Assembly: GCF_000801105.2 (NCBI RefSeq)
Contig: NC_079517.1
Span: 6,758,001-6,822,000 of the forward strand
Direction: 5' to 3'
DNA length: 64,000 nucleotides
Source of the DNA: Raphanus sativus
Lineage: Eukaryota > Streptophyta > Magnoliopsida > Brassicales > Brassicaceae
Below the pieces are notes generated by a model. The model ran no database searches and was not told the DNA's origin. It worked only from the letters and a program-made list of their open reading frames with translations. Every line of letters begins with the position of its first letter. Position 1 is the stretch's first letter. A program made the position numbers and the translations under genes. This document shows positions 51,563 through 63,509 of the stretch, piece by piece.

Positions 51563-52293
51563 TCTCCTAGTCTATATTTGAGAAGTGATTTGCCACATGT
51601 CTTTTCTACAATCGTTTTCACAAAAAAAATTGTGACGTGGCTATTAAGATTGATGACATGTCATATGGTTAAATATGACATGGACAATTACATTTAATGC
51701 TAATATATATTTTTGGAAATCTTTTTAGAATATGGCAATAACTCATATATTACATTTAATATTGATTTATATTTTTGGTAAACTTTGTAGAATATGGTAA
51801 TAACTCATAAATCATCACTAAAATAAATATATTCAAATATAACATTTTGAATTTCGAAATATTATATAATCTTACTTTTATAATTATAAAATTTTTATTA
51901 TCTAAAATTTTCTGAATTTAAAAAAAAATCGTAATATCATTAGTTTCTTTTAGATATCTACAAATTATATAAATATTATTTAGTTTTAATTTTTGATAAC
52001 TATACAATTTTATATGATTTTTAGTAATTTTGTACAAGTTCATTTAATACATTTAACCAAATGAAATAAATAATTTTTTATCTAAGATTTTAACTTTATA
52101 TATGTAAATATATATTCTTAAATATAATTTAAAATAAAAAATGTTTTCTCTTAATTTTGTGTCTAACTAATGATATTTATATTAATTATTGGCCAAAATA
52201 ATAAAATGTATAATATTAATAAATTACATTTTAAAATATAAAATTTAACTTTTAAAAATTCATCACTACACATGGTGTAGAAAAACACCTAGA
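51563..52293 (+). mobile_element. Non-autonomous Helitron (plus), first copy
   Basis: Starts TCTCCTAGTCTATATTTGAG after an A (51,562). Its 3' hairpin CTACACATGGTGTAG is followed by AAAAACACCTAGA (52,289-52,293), a CTAGT terminus with its last base changed, before T. Non-coding. Confidence 0.8.
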
Positions 52294-54269
52294 TTAATAA
52301 TTGTGACTTGACTACTAAAATTGATGACATGTCTTATATATTAATATGACATGGACAATTATATTTAATGTTAATTTATATTTTTGATAATTTTTAAAAA
52401 TATAGTAATAACTCATATATTATATTTATTATCGATTTATATTTTTGGACTTTTTAAAAATATGGTAATAACTCATAAATCATCATTAAAATAATTATAT
52501 TCAATTATGGCATTTCAAATTTCGAAATATCGTTTAAACTAAAAATATTTCAAACATTTATACATATTTTTAGAAATTAAAAAAATTAAATCATAAGATC
52601 AAATTAAATCGTAAAATCATTATTTTCTTATATATATCTACAGATTTTATAAATATTGTTTGGCTTTAATTTTTGACAGTTATGCAATTTTACATATTTA
52701 TTTAATATAATTAATTAAAATAAAATATATAAAAAATCTACCTAAGATTATAATTTTAAACTAGATTCTGACCCGCTCGACCGAGCGGGTGTCAATTTTC
52801 ATTTCTTTATTTTTTTTGTACTAAATGTTACACATGATTTGCAATGTGTATACTAATATAATATTTTGAGAAATAACAGTGTGTTTAATTACATTGATTA
52901 ATTCTTTTCTGCGTCTACTGTAAATCCTATGAGCGATATTTATTGGACATCATATAAACAATTCCAAAATTTGTATAATTAGATTTATGTATAAATTATC
53001 TGAACTAAAATTAATAAAAATAGATAAATATGACTTAGTATGGTATTAAAAATTGATATATTTGTTGTAACATCTGTAAGAAAATAAAAATATTGTAGGA
53101 AATTTATTCCATAGAATATCCAATTTGTATAGTTATATCCATAGTTTCAAAATAGAGAAGGTATATGTACTGTAAAAATATTATCATGTTAGGAAAGATC
53201 GTAACTGTTTTGGCCGATTGTACATGTCAACTTAATTGATTTATGAGTATGATATTTAATTTTTTATTGTTTCTTGGTTAACTTTTTAAATACTATTGTT
53301 ATACTAAAGATTATAAAGATACTGAATATATGGATTTAAACTTTGGTAGCAAGATTTTCAAAAAGTATAGTTTTTTGAAAAATTAAATTGCTAAATAGCT
53401 AATAACGTGATCTAAATTTGTAATAATTATTTATTTTGCATAAGTGATTTAAAATTTAACAGATTAAATAATTGTTTAATATGACATTTCAAAACACAAT
53501 AATTTATAGTTTATATTGAATAATTTTTATTTTGTCTTGTAAACCATCATTGATATCATTCATACTATTTAGAATATGACCCGTATATCCGCAAAAATGT
53601 ATTTTCTTATGGGTCAAACTTTTATGATAATGTATAATAACATTGTTGTATATGTTATTTAAAATAAATGGTGCTGTATATTTTATATTTTCAACATTTA
53701 TCATACTGGACTTACATAGAAGTATTATTTATATGAAAATCTATGTAAGATTATAAATTTATATATTATATAAATGATTTTTTATCTGACATTTATTTGT
53801 TAGTTATTATAAATGATAAAAATGTAAGTACATAAATCTAAAAACAATATTGTTCATTAACTATTTAAAGCTAGGTTTATTAATTATTCTTACCATATAT
53901 TTTTAGTTAGAATTCGATTTTGGAAATGCACTAATTAAATATAAAAGACAAAGAATCATAAAAGGAAAATTAATTAATAACTTCAGTGGCATACCATTGT
54001 AAATAATTGTGAAAACTAAGGGGTAATTTATATTTGTACTCCTGTTTTAATAGATTAGATATATACATGCATATTCTTAAATATAATTCAAAATAAACAA
54101 AATTGTTTTGTCTTAATTTTAATGTTCAGTTAAATCAAATTTATATTAAAATATTGATAAGAAAAAGAAAATTTATAATATTAATAAAAAATTAAATATA
54201 ATTTAAATTTATCTATTAAAAAATATTTTAAAATTCTTTTACTGCACATGGTGCAGGAAAACACCTAGT
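52294..54269 (+). mobile_element. Non-autonomous Helitron (plus), second copy, split by a nested Helitron
   Basis: Segments 52,294-52,759 and 54,060-54,269 are a 5'-truncated direct copy of the element at 51,563 (shared ATTGATGACATGTC, ATATGACATGGACAATTA, TATTCTTAAATATAATT). It ends with hairpin CTGCACATGGTGCAG and CACCTAGT (to 54,269) before T. It is interrupted by the minus-strand Helitron at 52,760-54,059; removing that element restores the alignment with the first copy. Confidence 0.8.
52760..54059 (-). mobile_element. Nested Helitron (minus), 1,300 bp
   Basis: On the minus strand it begins TCTAATCTATTAAAACAGGA (from 54,059) and ends with hairpin CCCGCTCG/CGAGCGGG (complement of 52,772-52,789) and CTAGT (52,764-52,760). 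Flanks are A (52,759) and T (54,060), i.e. insertion between A and T of the older plus-strand Helitron. No long ORF. Confidence 0.9.
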
Positions 54270-54280
54270 TGATATACATA

Positions 54281-54491
54281 TCAATAGTTTTAAAACAGGA
54301 ACATGACTTATTAATATAAGTGTGGTCTAATTATTTTAATATAATTATTAAAGTCTTTTATTAATTATTAAAAAAATATTACAAAAATAAAAACACAAAT
54401 ATAATTAAAAAATAAATATAAAAACTAAAATTTTAGAATAAATATAAAAAGTAAATATGCCTGCTCTTTAAAAGGCGGGTCAAAATCTAGT
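54281..54491 (+). mobile_element. Miniature Helitron (plus), 211 bp
   Basis: Begins TCAATAGTTTTAAAACAGGA after A (54,280). Ends with an imperfect GC hairpin (CCTGC...GCGGG, 54,460-54,479), then TCAAAATCTAGT and T. Only 11 bp separate it from the end of the previous Helitron. Confidence 0.75.
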
Positions 54492-56070
54492 TTATATTGT
54501 TAAAACATAGACTGATTGAGAGAGGTGTGGCAAAGTTTTAACCAAATTCTTTTTTTTTTGTTGGTCAACATTTTTTTAACCAAATTCTTTTCTCCTTTTT
54601 TCCGCTTTGGCAGTATTAATTTTTCCAGGCAACAACAAGTATGGAAAGTAATTTCTATATTACAATAATGTTTACTATTCATATTTGCAATCATAATCCA
54701 CTTTATTTATTTATATATACAAATCGGAATTAATTCTCCGATTTTTAAGTTTGTTTTAAATTGTTATTTATAATTTTGATGTAAGTTTTTCAAACTGATC
54801 ATTATACATTTGCACCTTATTCGAAGTAATAAAATCGGAAAATTCTTAACACCCTATATAATAACATACTCGAATTTGATTCGGCTACTCAAAATCTGAA
54901 TACATTTAATAGCAAATGGTTAGATCAAAATTTTAGATCATTCTCCTTGTATGCAGATTAGGTATGTATAAGAGAAAGAAAGAGTCAATGGTATTGGTAA
55001 TATTGGGACAAAGAAATAATCAACGGTAGACCAAAGAGAAAAAAAGTGTCGTAGTTGGTAAACACGTAAACTTAAGATAGTCAATAATAACTGCTTCGGA
55101 TGTAGGTATTGGATATAAACCTCTACCTCTCAGTCTCCTATTCATTTAATTAATTGAGTTTTGTCCCGGCGAATATAGACGATTTGATCTTGCGGTAACT
55201 AAATAATTAGATCGCAGAACTGTAGCTTTAATTCAAAAAACGAATTTTTGAGTTGTAAATTTGTAATCTGACATATATATATATATATATATATACCGAG
55301 GCGATAACTTAGCTATTGAACAAAAATTTGACTTATAGAAATTTATGGCTTTCTGAAGAATAACAGATGGATCTAAACATCATTATAATATTTCACTTCT
55401 ACTATTTTATACCTTTAAAAAACATATAAGGTGTAAGAATATTAGGAGTTCAACGTGCATGAACTATATAGCACGTGGATATTTACTAAGTGCAACCAAA
55501 ATTGTGCCTCAGACCCCGATTATTATAAATTTATTTAAAGCTCCAAAATTTAAAATAATTTCTAATCTAATAGCTTAGACTTATTTTAAAAATCTTTTCT
55601 ACTGATGTTTGACTAACTCACTTTCTGAATTTTTTTTTTTTTTAGTTTTATATAATATAGTTATAGCATTTATCGTGATAAACTTATTCTTTTACAGTTT
55701 TAGATTTATATATTTGATAAAAATAATATCTAATTTTTTAAAAATTGTTTCTGTTATAATTGTAAATAAATTTATTTTTAAAACTTGTTTTTCACTTTTA
55801 AAATCCTTCATACGACAATGCGTGCAACTACATTACCTTCTTCTCATTCGACTACAGTATCTTGCTGCGCATGAAGTTTGAGTTTTAGGGAAGAGGTAAA
55901 ACTTATTTTTCCACATGTGGTAATATTATATTGTGATACATTTTATTAGATATTGACGATCATGTAGAAATTAATCATATACTATATAAAAAATATCGAG
56001 TCAATTACAGAAAAAAATATTATCATCTTAATAGTAATAGTACAATCTTAGGATAACATCTATCAAGATA
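54492..56070. other. AT-rich DNA right of the Helitron cluster
   Basis: No gene recognised; contains a (TA)n run at 55,273-55,295 and otherwise featureless sequence. Confidence 0.5.
55273..55295. repeat. (TA)n microsatellite
   Basis: About eleven TA units. Confidence 0.85.
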
Positions 56071-56265
56071 TTCTCAGGATAAAGAATAATAGGACTCTGG
56101 GTCCTCATGGGTTTCCTCCTGATTTTTTCAGAGCTGCTTGGTCGATTTTAGAAAAGGAATTTACGGAAGCTACTTTCCATTTTTTTTGATCATCCTTCAT
56201 GCCGACTTCTCTAAATTCCTAGTCATTGGTTCTTCTACATAAGAAACCATCGGTTCCGAAAAGAT
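56071..56265 (+). pseudogene. Fragment of a LINE (non-LTR) reverse transcriptase
   Basis: One frame reads NNRTLGPHGFPPDFFRAAWS, then ILEKEFTEATFHFF and a stop. This corresponds to the conserved N-[KR]-x-P-G-P-D-G-[FI] and FF..W region of plant LINE reverse transcriptases (the Pro and Asp of the motif are Leu and His here). The following SSFMPTSLNS and KKPSVPKRY match the next family block with frame changes. It lacks the YADD catalytic part and is a dead scrap. Confidence 0.75.
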
Positions 56266-57720
56266 ATATGAGCATACATACATTATGGGTTTTCTGTTTT
56301 TTTTTTTCCTTTGGTCCCCAATGGTAAATTACTTATACACTATATATGTTTTCAAAATATCTTGCCGTGGGATATTAAAAAGGACGAAGGATACCCCGCT
56401 AAAAAGAAAGAAAACAAGATAAAATGCAGATATAGACGAGGGATATGAATAAGTGGATAAAGATGCAAATGATTTTGGTTTTAGTTTTGTTGAGAGGCCA
56501 CCATTTCATCCAATCAGAGCCTCTTCTAATGGATCCCGTTCACACCAATACAGAAGTGAACATTATTATTTTGGTTGTCACAAATCTGGATTTGCATTTA
56601 AATATCTAAGAAAATTCAGTTTTGCTAAACACATAAGCATGCATTTGTGCGTAGTTGCCAACTTGCTATGTAAATACAGAAACAAAATAAAGTTAGACAC
56701 CACGTTTTACTAATCTATTTAATGTGAAAGTGTGATGTCATATCGACCGTTCCCTCTTCCCTGAATCAAACTTATTAAGAATTCATAATTTAATTCGAAA
56801 ATGACATTTGATAAACGTCAAATTGATAGTGTATATAGGACCATTCGTTCTAATGTCACAACAGTTTCCGCCAAAATCTATATGAACTGTTCGTTCATTG
56901 TATTTGTTGGTGTCACATATGTTTGATATGTGAGCTTCATAGTATGGAATACAAAAACCTACATGCTCCTTTCATTGCTTAGTTCTATGGAGAAAATTTG
57001 TTCGCATCGGAGAACATATTCCCCGTAATATATATAAATATATATTTATTTGTTTCCTGGCTATTTGATCTAGACAAGAATCGAGCTCGTGATATGCTTA
57101 ATTGAAGAACTTGTATTCACAAAACGGCCACACGCACACACACGCTCATCTCAGCTCTGATATCTAGCCTGAATAGAATCGAATTCTCCAACTACTCGTA
57201 AATGAGGTTCAGTTTGTTTCTTGTTTTATCTCTTATGTTGTTAAATATTGTCACCATCCTCTTATTTAATCTCAAACCGACATACAACTTAAAGGAACAG
57301 AGATATTACACTGGTTTAATTAAATCGTATTAAACAAAAGCTATACGCGATTGATTACGACTGTAATCTTCATATTCCAATAGTAAGGGTTAAACGTGTT
57401 GTTAGTTCCTAGTACGAATTCATAGAGATGATCAGTAATCCTATTACTTAGGAGATGATCCTATAGAAACGTTTATTTTATTATTCTATCTAAACCCTTT
57501 GCAATGTGTTCAATCAAATATATATAAACAACATGTTGCTAAAAGACCTAAAGAATATAGATGATCTCCAATAAAATGGACATTTGATATGATCTCAAGA
57601 AAAACGGAAGAGTGCGTTTTCCCTCAATGGAAAGGTGGTGATGAGAACTGATGGTGACGCATCTTAATAATCAGAACGGCAATCGTACAAGTTGATGGTG
57701 TAAGAGAGAGTAAGGTTCTG
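56266..57720. other. Intergenic DNA
   Basis: No gene supported; an 86-codon frame at 56,453-56,713 has no recognisable domain. Confidence 0.5.
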
Positions 57721-57729
57721 ATGACAAGT

Positions 57730-57800
57730 GGTATTCCACGTGTGCCGACGATCAAGGAACCAATAAGAGCGAAACTGCCACGTGAGATCTACACGTCCTG
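57730..57800. promoter_or_regulatory. Cluster of ACGT (ABRE/G-box) elements
   Basis: TTCCACGTGTGCC, TGCCACGTGAG and ACACGT lie within about 70 bp, the density of an ABA- or bZIP/bHLH-responsive promoter. The nearest downstream start codon on + is OEP61, nearly 2 kb away, with a 1.04-kb retroposon in between. Confidence 0.4.
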
Positions 57801-57913
57801 CCAACAGTCAAAGCTTTCTGTTTTCTTCCACTATTTCTTCTTTCTCCCTCTTTCTTTTGATAAAGAAAAAATAATTGTAATTATTGAAAAATTAGTAGTT
57901 TAGTTGATAAAGT

Positions 57914-58955
57914 TGAGTTTCACTTCAGGTCGAGAGAACTCGAGAGAACCAGAAAGAGAAAGTAGATCTCTTTTTTGTCTCCGGCGTACGGCCGGCGCGT
58001 GAGCGAGCGTGCCGTCACCGGAAACACCATCCTTCCGTCTAATTCCTTTTCCTGCTTCCCCGTCGTCTATTCACATAGATCGCCTTGTCCGAATTCTGGT
58101 CCGGACTCACCTATCGTCGGTTGTCTCTTGGAGCGAACCGTCGGTTGCGAGGGTTCTGCGTTTTGGAGTAAGGACGCGGTTGTGTGAAGGGCTTGGTGTT
58201 GGGAAGGTAGCCGTCAGTTTCAATAATTTTCGGGAGGCGGAGGCTTAGATAGCTCCGCCGACGCCGGTTCTTGCTTCCGGGAAAAGGAGGCTTCCTCAGA
58301 TCCTTTGTCGCCGGCGTTTGTTCCTGGGGGGTGAAGGCTTGTTTAGCTTTGCGTCGCCGGTTCTAGTTAGTTTCCTTATCGTTTTGTTGTAGGGTTTGTG
58401 GTCTGATTATATATCGGTTCTAGTTCGTGGTTTTTGGCTTTGGGGTTTGCGTTTTGGTCTCTGTGGACAAAGCGTTGAAGTTAAGAGGTGGTTCCTGTGT
58501 CTTGAGAGTGGTTCGTGGATTGTCTGTCTAGGGTTTGAAGCTTTGCGTAGTCGGATTAGATCTCGAGTTTCGATGGAGATCTCCGACATGATGACAGTAC
58601 GGTGATGAACAAAGATGGATTCGGTGGAGGCTTCTCTGAATTGGAGTTCCGAAGGATTGAGTGTACCTGTGGTGATGGTACGGTGGTGTTTAGTGACGGT
58701 GACGGTCTGGTGGAGGCAGGAGCAGAGCGTGTCGAGCTGACGGAGATGGTTCTCCCATGTGGCTAGCTTCCTGGACGCGTGGACCGGTCACTATTGCTAG
58801 GGTTTTCTTTGAGTGGGCCGATGGACCGTAGTAGCAGTTTTTTTGGTTGGTATATTGGACTTTTGGGTTTTGTCCCTGTATTTGTAGTTTTTGGACCTTG
58901 GTCTTTACTGGGCTTGGCCCGATTTATAATCTAAAACTTGACGGAAAAAAAAAAA
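57914..58955 (+). mobile_element. Non-coding retroposon, 1.04 kb, poly(A)-tailed, with TSD
   Basis: A GC-rich, ORF-poor segment ends in an 11-nt A-run (58,945-58,955). GTTGATAAAGT occurs directly before it (57,903-57,913) and directly after it (58,956-58,966), a perfect 11-bp target-site duplication. Together these show LINE-type retroposition of a processed RNA. No protein match; it may be a Sadhu-like family or a retroposed non-coding RNA. Confidence 0.85.
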
Positions 58956-58966
58956 GTTGATAAAGT

Positions 58967-59603
58967 ATTAGCGTTACTGTGACTATGATGACCCTGAATT
59001 ATATACAAAGACTGCCTGATCTGCGACTGCCATCATCTCGAGCTCGATCATCTTTATCCTTGACTTTGACTCCGATCACTCGGGCTTCCACGAACTGGGC
59101 CTACTTGGACTTTGATTTTGACTCAACAGTCTCTTGTAATACCAGGCTTTTTTGGGCTGAATTTATGTTAATACAGTTCGTATTTTTCTATTTGGGCTGG
59201 GTTTATAGTGGAACACCCAACACAAACAATAATGCATGTTTTTTTTGTGTGCGTGGGCGGCAGCAGCAAAAAGCAACTACGAAAAGGAAAAAGAGGTTGA
59301 CAAGTTTTATTTAAAGAAAGCATTTTAATGAAAAACTAAAAAAAAAATAACATGAGAGATTGGGTTTCTTCACATCGTTGTTCCAACATGGACAAGGACA
59401 TTGGCCACATAGATTCCATACTTATCGGACGCTAATTAATATTCCAACTAACTGAATTAACTAATACACGTCATTACGTCGTTAGAGGGGAAGGGCAAAT
59501 ATGTAATAAAGCAGCTCGAGGCATATTCCGGTCGGTCAATATGAAGAGGTGGAGGTGGTGGATTTGCGATTGCATTACTTACTATTAATTATAGAAACCC
59601 AAT

Positions 59604-59635
<32 letters not shown>

Positions 59636-59682
59636 AGGTTGAAACCGATCTGATCCAAGGAACCGCATCGAAGAAGAAGAAG
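58967..59682. other. Upstream region of OEP61
   Basis: Contains several GGGCC/GGGCT site-II-like words (59,073-59,210), consistent with a housekeeping organelle-protein promoter, and a (TC)n leader repeat. No separate gene supported. Confidence 0.4.
59604..59627. repeat. (TC)n repeat in the OEP61 5' leader
   Basis: Twelve CT units about 55 bp before the start codon; pyrimidine-rich leaders are common just downstream of plant transcription starts. Confidence 0.85.
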
Positions 59683-62600
59683 ATGTTTAACGGGATGATG
59701 GATCCTGAGATGATTCGTCTCGCTCAAGATCAGATGAGTCGTATGACCCCTGCTGATTTCGCCAGAATCCAACAACAGGTCCTTCTTTCTTCCTTTTTCC
59801 AATTCTTTGATCCTGATGCTTTAATTCAAAGCGTATTCCTGTGTCCGAATACAATGCACGCTTATTAGGACATAAAGTTAGTTTGTACTTTTTGTTAGGA
59901 CAGGCATAAGTAGTGTACTTTGTATGTGTTCAAAAAACAAAACAAAGACAGAAGCTAGAAAGAACTGAATACGGCCTTGACAATAATTAAAAAAAGGAAA
60001 AGAAAAAGAAAAGAAGAGTTTATTTTGATGTATTTAGTTTTAGTTCTTCAAGGTGATATTCACTCTGTTTTTTTTATTAGGACCTAAAGTTTGTTTGTAC
60101 TTTCTGTTAGGACAGGCATAAGTAGTGTACTTTGCATGTGTTCAAAAAAAAACAAAACAAAGACAGAAACTAGAAAGTACTGAATACGGTCTTGACAATA
60201 ATAAGAGAAAAGAGTTTATTTGATGTATTTAGTTTTAGTTCTTCAAGTTGATATTCACTCTGTTTTTTTCTTTTTTTTTTTTTGGTATAATGAGGCTTTA
60301 TTGTGAATTGTAAATAACAGATGATGTCGAATCCGGATTTGATGAAGATGGCAACGGAGAGTATGCAGAACATGAGGCCTGAAGATTTGAAACAAGCGGC
60401 TGAACAGCTCAAGCACACTCGTCCTGAGGATATGGCTCAGATCGGCGAGAAGATGGCCAATGCTTCCCCTGAAGAGATTGCTGCTATGCGTTCCCAAGCT
60501 GATGCTCACTTCACTTATCAGATCAACGCTGCTCAGATGCTCAAAAAACAGGGGAATGAGCTTCATAGCGGAGGAAATTTCAGTGATGCTGCAGAGAAAT
60601 ATCTGCGTGTAAAAGAACTACTTAATATTTTGAGTTTCTTTTGTTTATCAACAAAGAGTCTTTATATCTGTACTACTATATATAACAGGCGAAGAACAAT
60701 CTGAAGGACATTCCATCCTCTAAAGGTGGAGCACTCTTGCTGGCTTGTTCCCTCAATCTCATGTCATGTTATTTGAGGACCAATCAGTATCAAGAGTGCA
60801 TCAAGGAAGGTTCAGAGGTATGTATATGATACCACCCTTTTGTTTATCTTCCTTTATTTTCTTAACATTCAGCAGATATGCTAACATTGAGTCTAGGAAA
60901 AAAGAGCGATCTATTTTAGCTTCGTTTTTGGTTCATGTTCTTCTGATGAATTCAGGTTCTGGCATATGATGCAACAAATGTCAAAGCCCTTTACAGAAGG
61001 GGTCAAGCTTACAGAGATCTTGGCCTCTTTCAAGTGAGTTCTTCTGTTTCTTTCTTTATGGAAGTTTCTTGTGAGATTCCTTGTCAGTATATGTTTGCTC
61101 ATTTGAGTTTCTAAAAAAATATAAGGATGCCGTCTCCGATCTAAGCAAGGCCCATGAAGTTTCCCCTGAAGATGAGACCATTGCCGATGTGCTAAGGTAT
61201 GCACTTTAAAAAATAGTTATTTCATGCTTATTTCTAAATTTTATGTATAAGCGCATGACTTATCTTTATCTTTATGCATAAAAATAAATAACGAAAAAAA
61301 TAAATATGACATAATAATCTTTGTCTTTATGCAGAGATGTTAAGGAAAAAAGGGCGGTTGAGGGACCTGGCAAGGCATCAGCAAGAGGAGGTATAATCTT
61401 TTCTCTTATGAAGTGTTCGAAATAATTTTCAGTGTATTTTCTCTCAGACCAGACGTTTCTTAGCCTCTGCATCAGTCAATGAAAGTTGTTACCTTTTGTT
61501 TGGTTACTAGGTGTGGTGATTGAAGAGATAACTGAAGAGAACAATGTTACTTGTGGAGAAAGCAAAAAACCGATTAAAGAGGTTACCGAGACCCAACGAG
61601 AAAGCAACGGTGGTGGTGGTCTAAAGACCGATCTTGATGGATTGCAAGCTCTCAGAGACGACCCCGAAGCAATCAGGTTTCAACACCGTTCCCAAACTAC
61701 TGTCTAAGATATATTTTGTCTCCCTAAATCATTCACTCCTTTGCCTTCTCCTGCAGAACGTTCCAGAACTTCATATCAAAAACCGATCCCGACACACTCG
61801 CTGCTCTGAGCGGAGGAGGAGACATGTCGCCAGACATGTTCAAAACCGCCTCCAGCATGATAGGCAAAATGTCACCCGAAGAGATTCAGAAAATGGTCCA
61901 AACAGCCTCATCTTTCAAAGGAGACAACAACCCTGGAGAAAACGGGTTTGCACCAACACCAGACATGCTTAAACTTGCGTCCGATATGATGAGTAAGATG
62001 TCGCCAGAAGAGCGGGAGAGGATGTTTAACATGGCGTCGTCTATGAAAGCAAACGCTCCTCCACCAGTTTCGACGTCGTACAGCGATGCGCAAGGGTCTG
62101 AACCACCACGGGTTGTAGGAGAGTCTAGTTCCACCTTCGTGGCTCCAAGAAGCAGTATGCCTTCTGCTCCTCCACCACCTGGTGACTTGCAGGAACAGAT
62201 GAGAAACCAAATGAAAGATCCAGCGATGCGACAGGTTCTCTGGTTTATAATACTATATATATTTTACATGAATGTGATTGTAGAAGATGTGTTCATTTAT
62301 TGTGAATGCATTTTTACTGGTAGATGTTCACGTCAATGATAAAGAACATGAATCCGGAGATGATGGCAAGCATGAGTGAACAGTTTGGAATGAAGATGAC
62401 ACAAGAAGATGCTGCAAAAGCTCAGGAAGCCATGGCTTCTCTTTCTCCTGAAGCTTTGGAGAAAATGGTAAAGGAAAAAAAAGAATGTTATATATATATA
62501 TATATAATAAAGTGTCATGTGACAATTAATTCGTATTGTTGTGTTGGTGCAGATGAGATGGGCGGATAGGGCACAAACGGGGATAGAGAAAGCGAAGAAA

Positions 62601-62699
62601 GCAAAGAAGTGGTTGCTAGGGAAAGGAGGGTTGATCTTTGCGATATGCATGCTCCTTTTAGCAATCATCCTTCATCGTCTGGGCTATATTGGAAGGTAG
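59683..62699 (+). CDS. OEP61: TPR chaperone receptor OEP61/TPR7
   Basis: Ten exons, all GT-AG and in phase: 59683-59778, 60321-60608, 60689-60817, 60956-61033, 61126-61196, 61335-61390, 61511-61676, 61757-62234, 62324-62467, 62553-62699; 550 residues, as expected. Residues about 100-220 hold the TPR clamp ([59 protein letters not shown]), which binds the C-termini of Hsp70/Hsp90. The rest carries Met-rich repeats ([28 protein letters not shown]). One C-terminal membrane anchor, [19 protein letters not shown], ends the protein. It receives chaperone-bound preproteins at the chloroplast outer envelope and has also been placed at the ER. Intron 1 has an internal tandem duplication. The start is the only ATG joining this reading frame, and the gene looks intact. 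Confidence 0.96.
59863..60276 (+). repeat. Tandem duplication in OEP61 intron 1
   Basis: Two direct copies of about 205-214 bp (starting 59,863 and 60,077). Each runs TATTAGGAC.TAAAGTT, TTAGGACAGGCATAAGTAGT, CAAAACAAAGACAGAA, GAATACGG.CTTGACAATAA, GATGTATTTAGTTTTAGTTC and GATATTCACTCTGTTTTTTT. Small differences are mostly in A-runs. Confidence 0.9.
62489..62506. repeat. (TA)n in OEP61 intron 9
   Basis: Nine TA units directly downstream of exon 9. Confidence 0.8.
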
Positions 62700-63509
62700 A
62701 AAAAAAGAAAAAAGTAACAATACTTGAACCACTACGTCAAGATCATCAGTCTTTTGGTTTTCGGGGTTCGTAGTTTGCAACACTGTAACATGGACTCTTC
62801 TCTCTCTCGGCTTTGTAACCCACCCACGCCACCTTTTTGTCTAGATTTCTTTCCATCATGTTTTTTTTCTTATGACTTTATAATGTTAAAAAAGAAAAGA
62901 ATACGTTAAACTCTTATTAAGATGGAACTAATCAAAACCGTTACCTCTGAATCTAAAGGTCTTTAGCAAGAAAGAAAGACTTGTGTGTGTGTGTGTTTTA
63001 GATGTAGCAACTTTGATGATGCCTGAGACCATGTATGTAATGTATGTATAATTACGTTTCCTGATGAAGAATATGATATGAATGAAACTAGTGTCTCTTA
63101 TCGAGTTGCTGCGCCCACCCAACTTGGTGTTGAAGCAAAAGCTGGTCCACATTTGTACAGAGATGTTCGAGGGAGAAAATGAACAGTAAGTGTGAACACC
63201 GAAAAGTACACGGAGAAAACTCAGAAACAACACGTGTCTGAATCTAAGACCCAGTCGTTGTTTCTTATTACAGTATTATTTAAAATGGGGGTTGCAATAA
63301 ATAAATAAATAAATAAAAATAGAAAAAAAAGGGAACCCTAGATTTCTTCGATCGTGTCAACAACAGAGACGACGACGACGCGCAGAGAAGAAGAAGAAGA
63401 AAAGGAAGAGTCTTTGTAGTATCATATCATGAATCGAGGGTTTCGTTTTCTCTCTCAACCCTAGATTATATATTTCATCGATCGTCCTCTCTTCATCATC
63501 GCGATTTCA
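62700..63509. other. OEP61 3' region and RHF2A 5' region
   Basis: No separate gene. It holds a (GT)n run near 62,981-62,995, an AAATAAATAAAT repeat at 63,297-63,317 and, on the RHF2A side, AACCCTA telo-box-like words (63,333 and 63,459). A 12-codon upstream ORF (63,429-63,464) is likely in the RHF2A leader. Confidence 0.5.

Noticed and set aside
57638..57722. Possible C/D snoRNA (TGATGA ... CTGA)
   Set aside because: The boxes occur, but there is no terminal stem and no recognisable rRNA guide, and several TGATG words in the region make chance likely.
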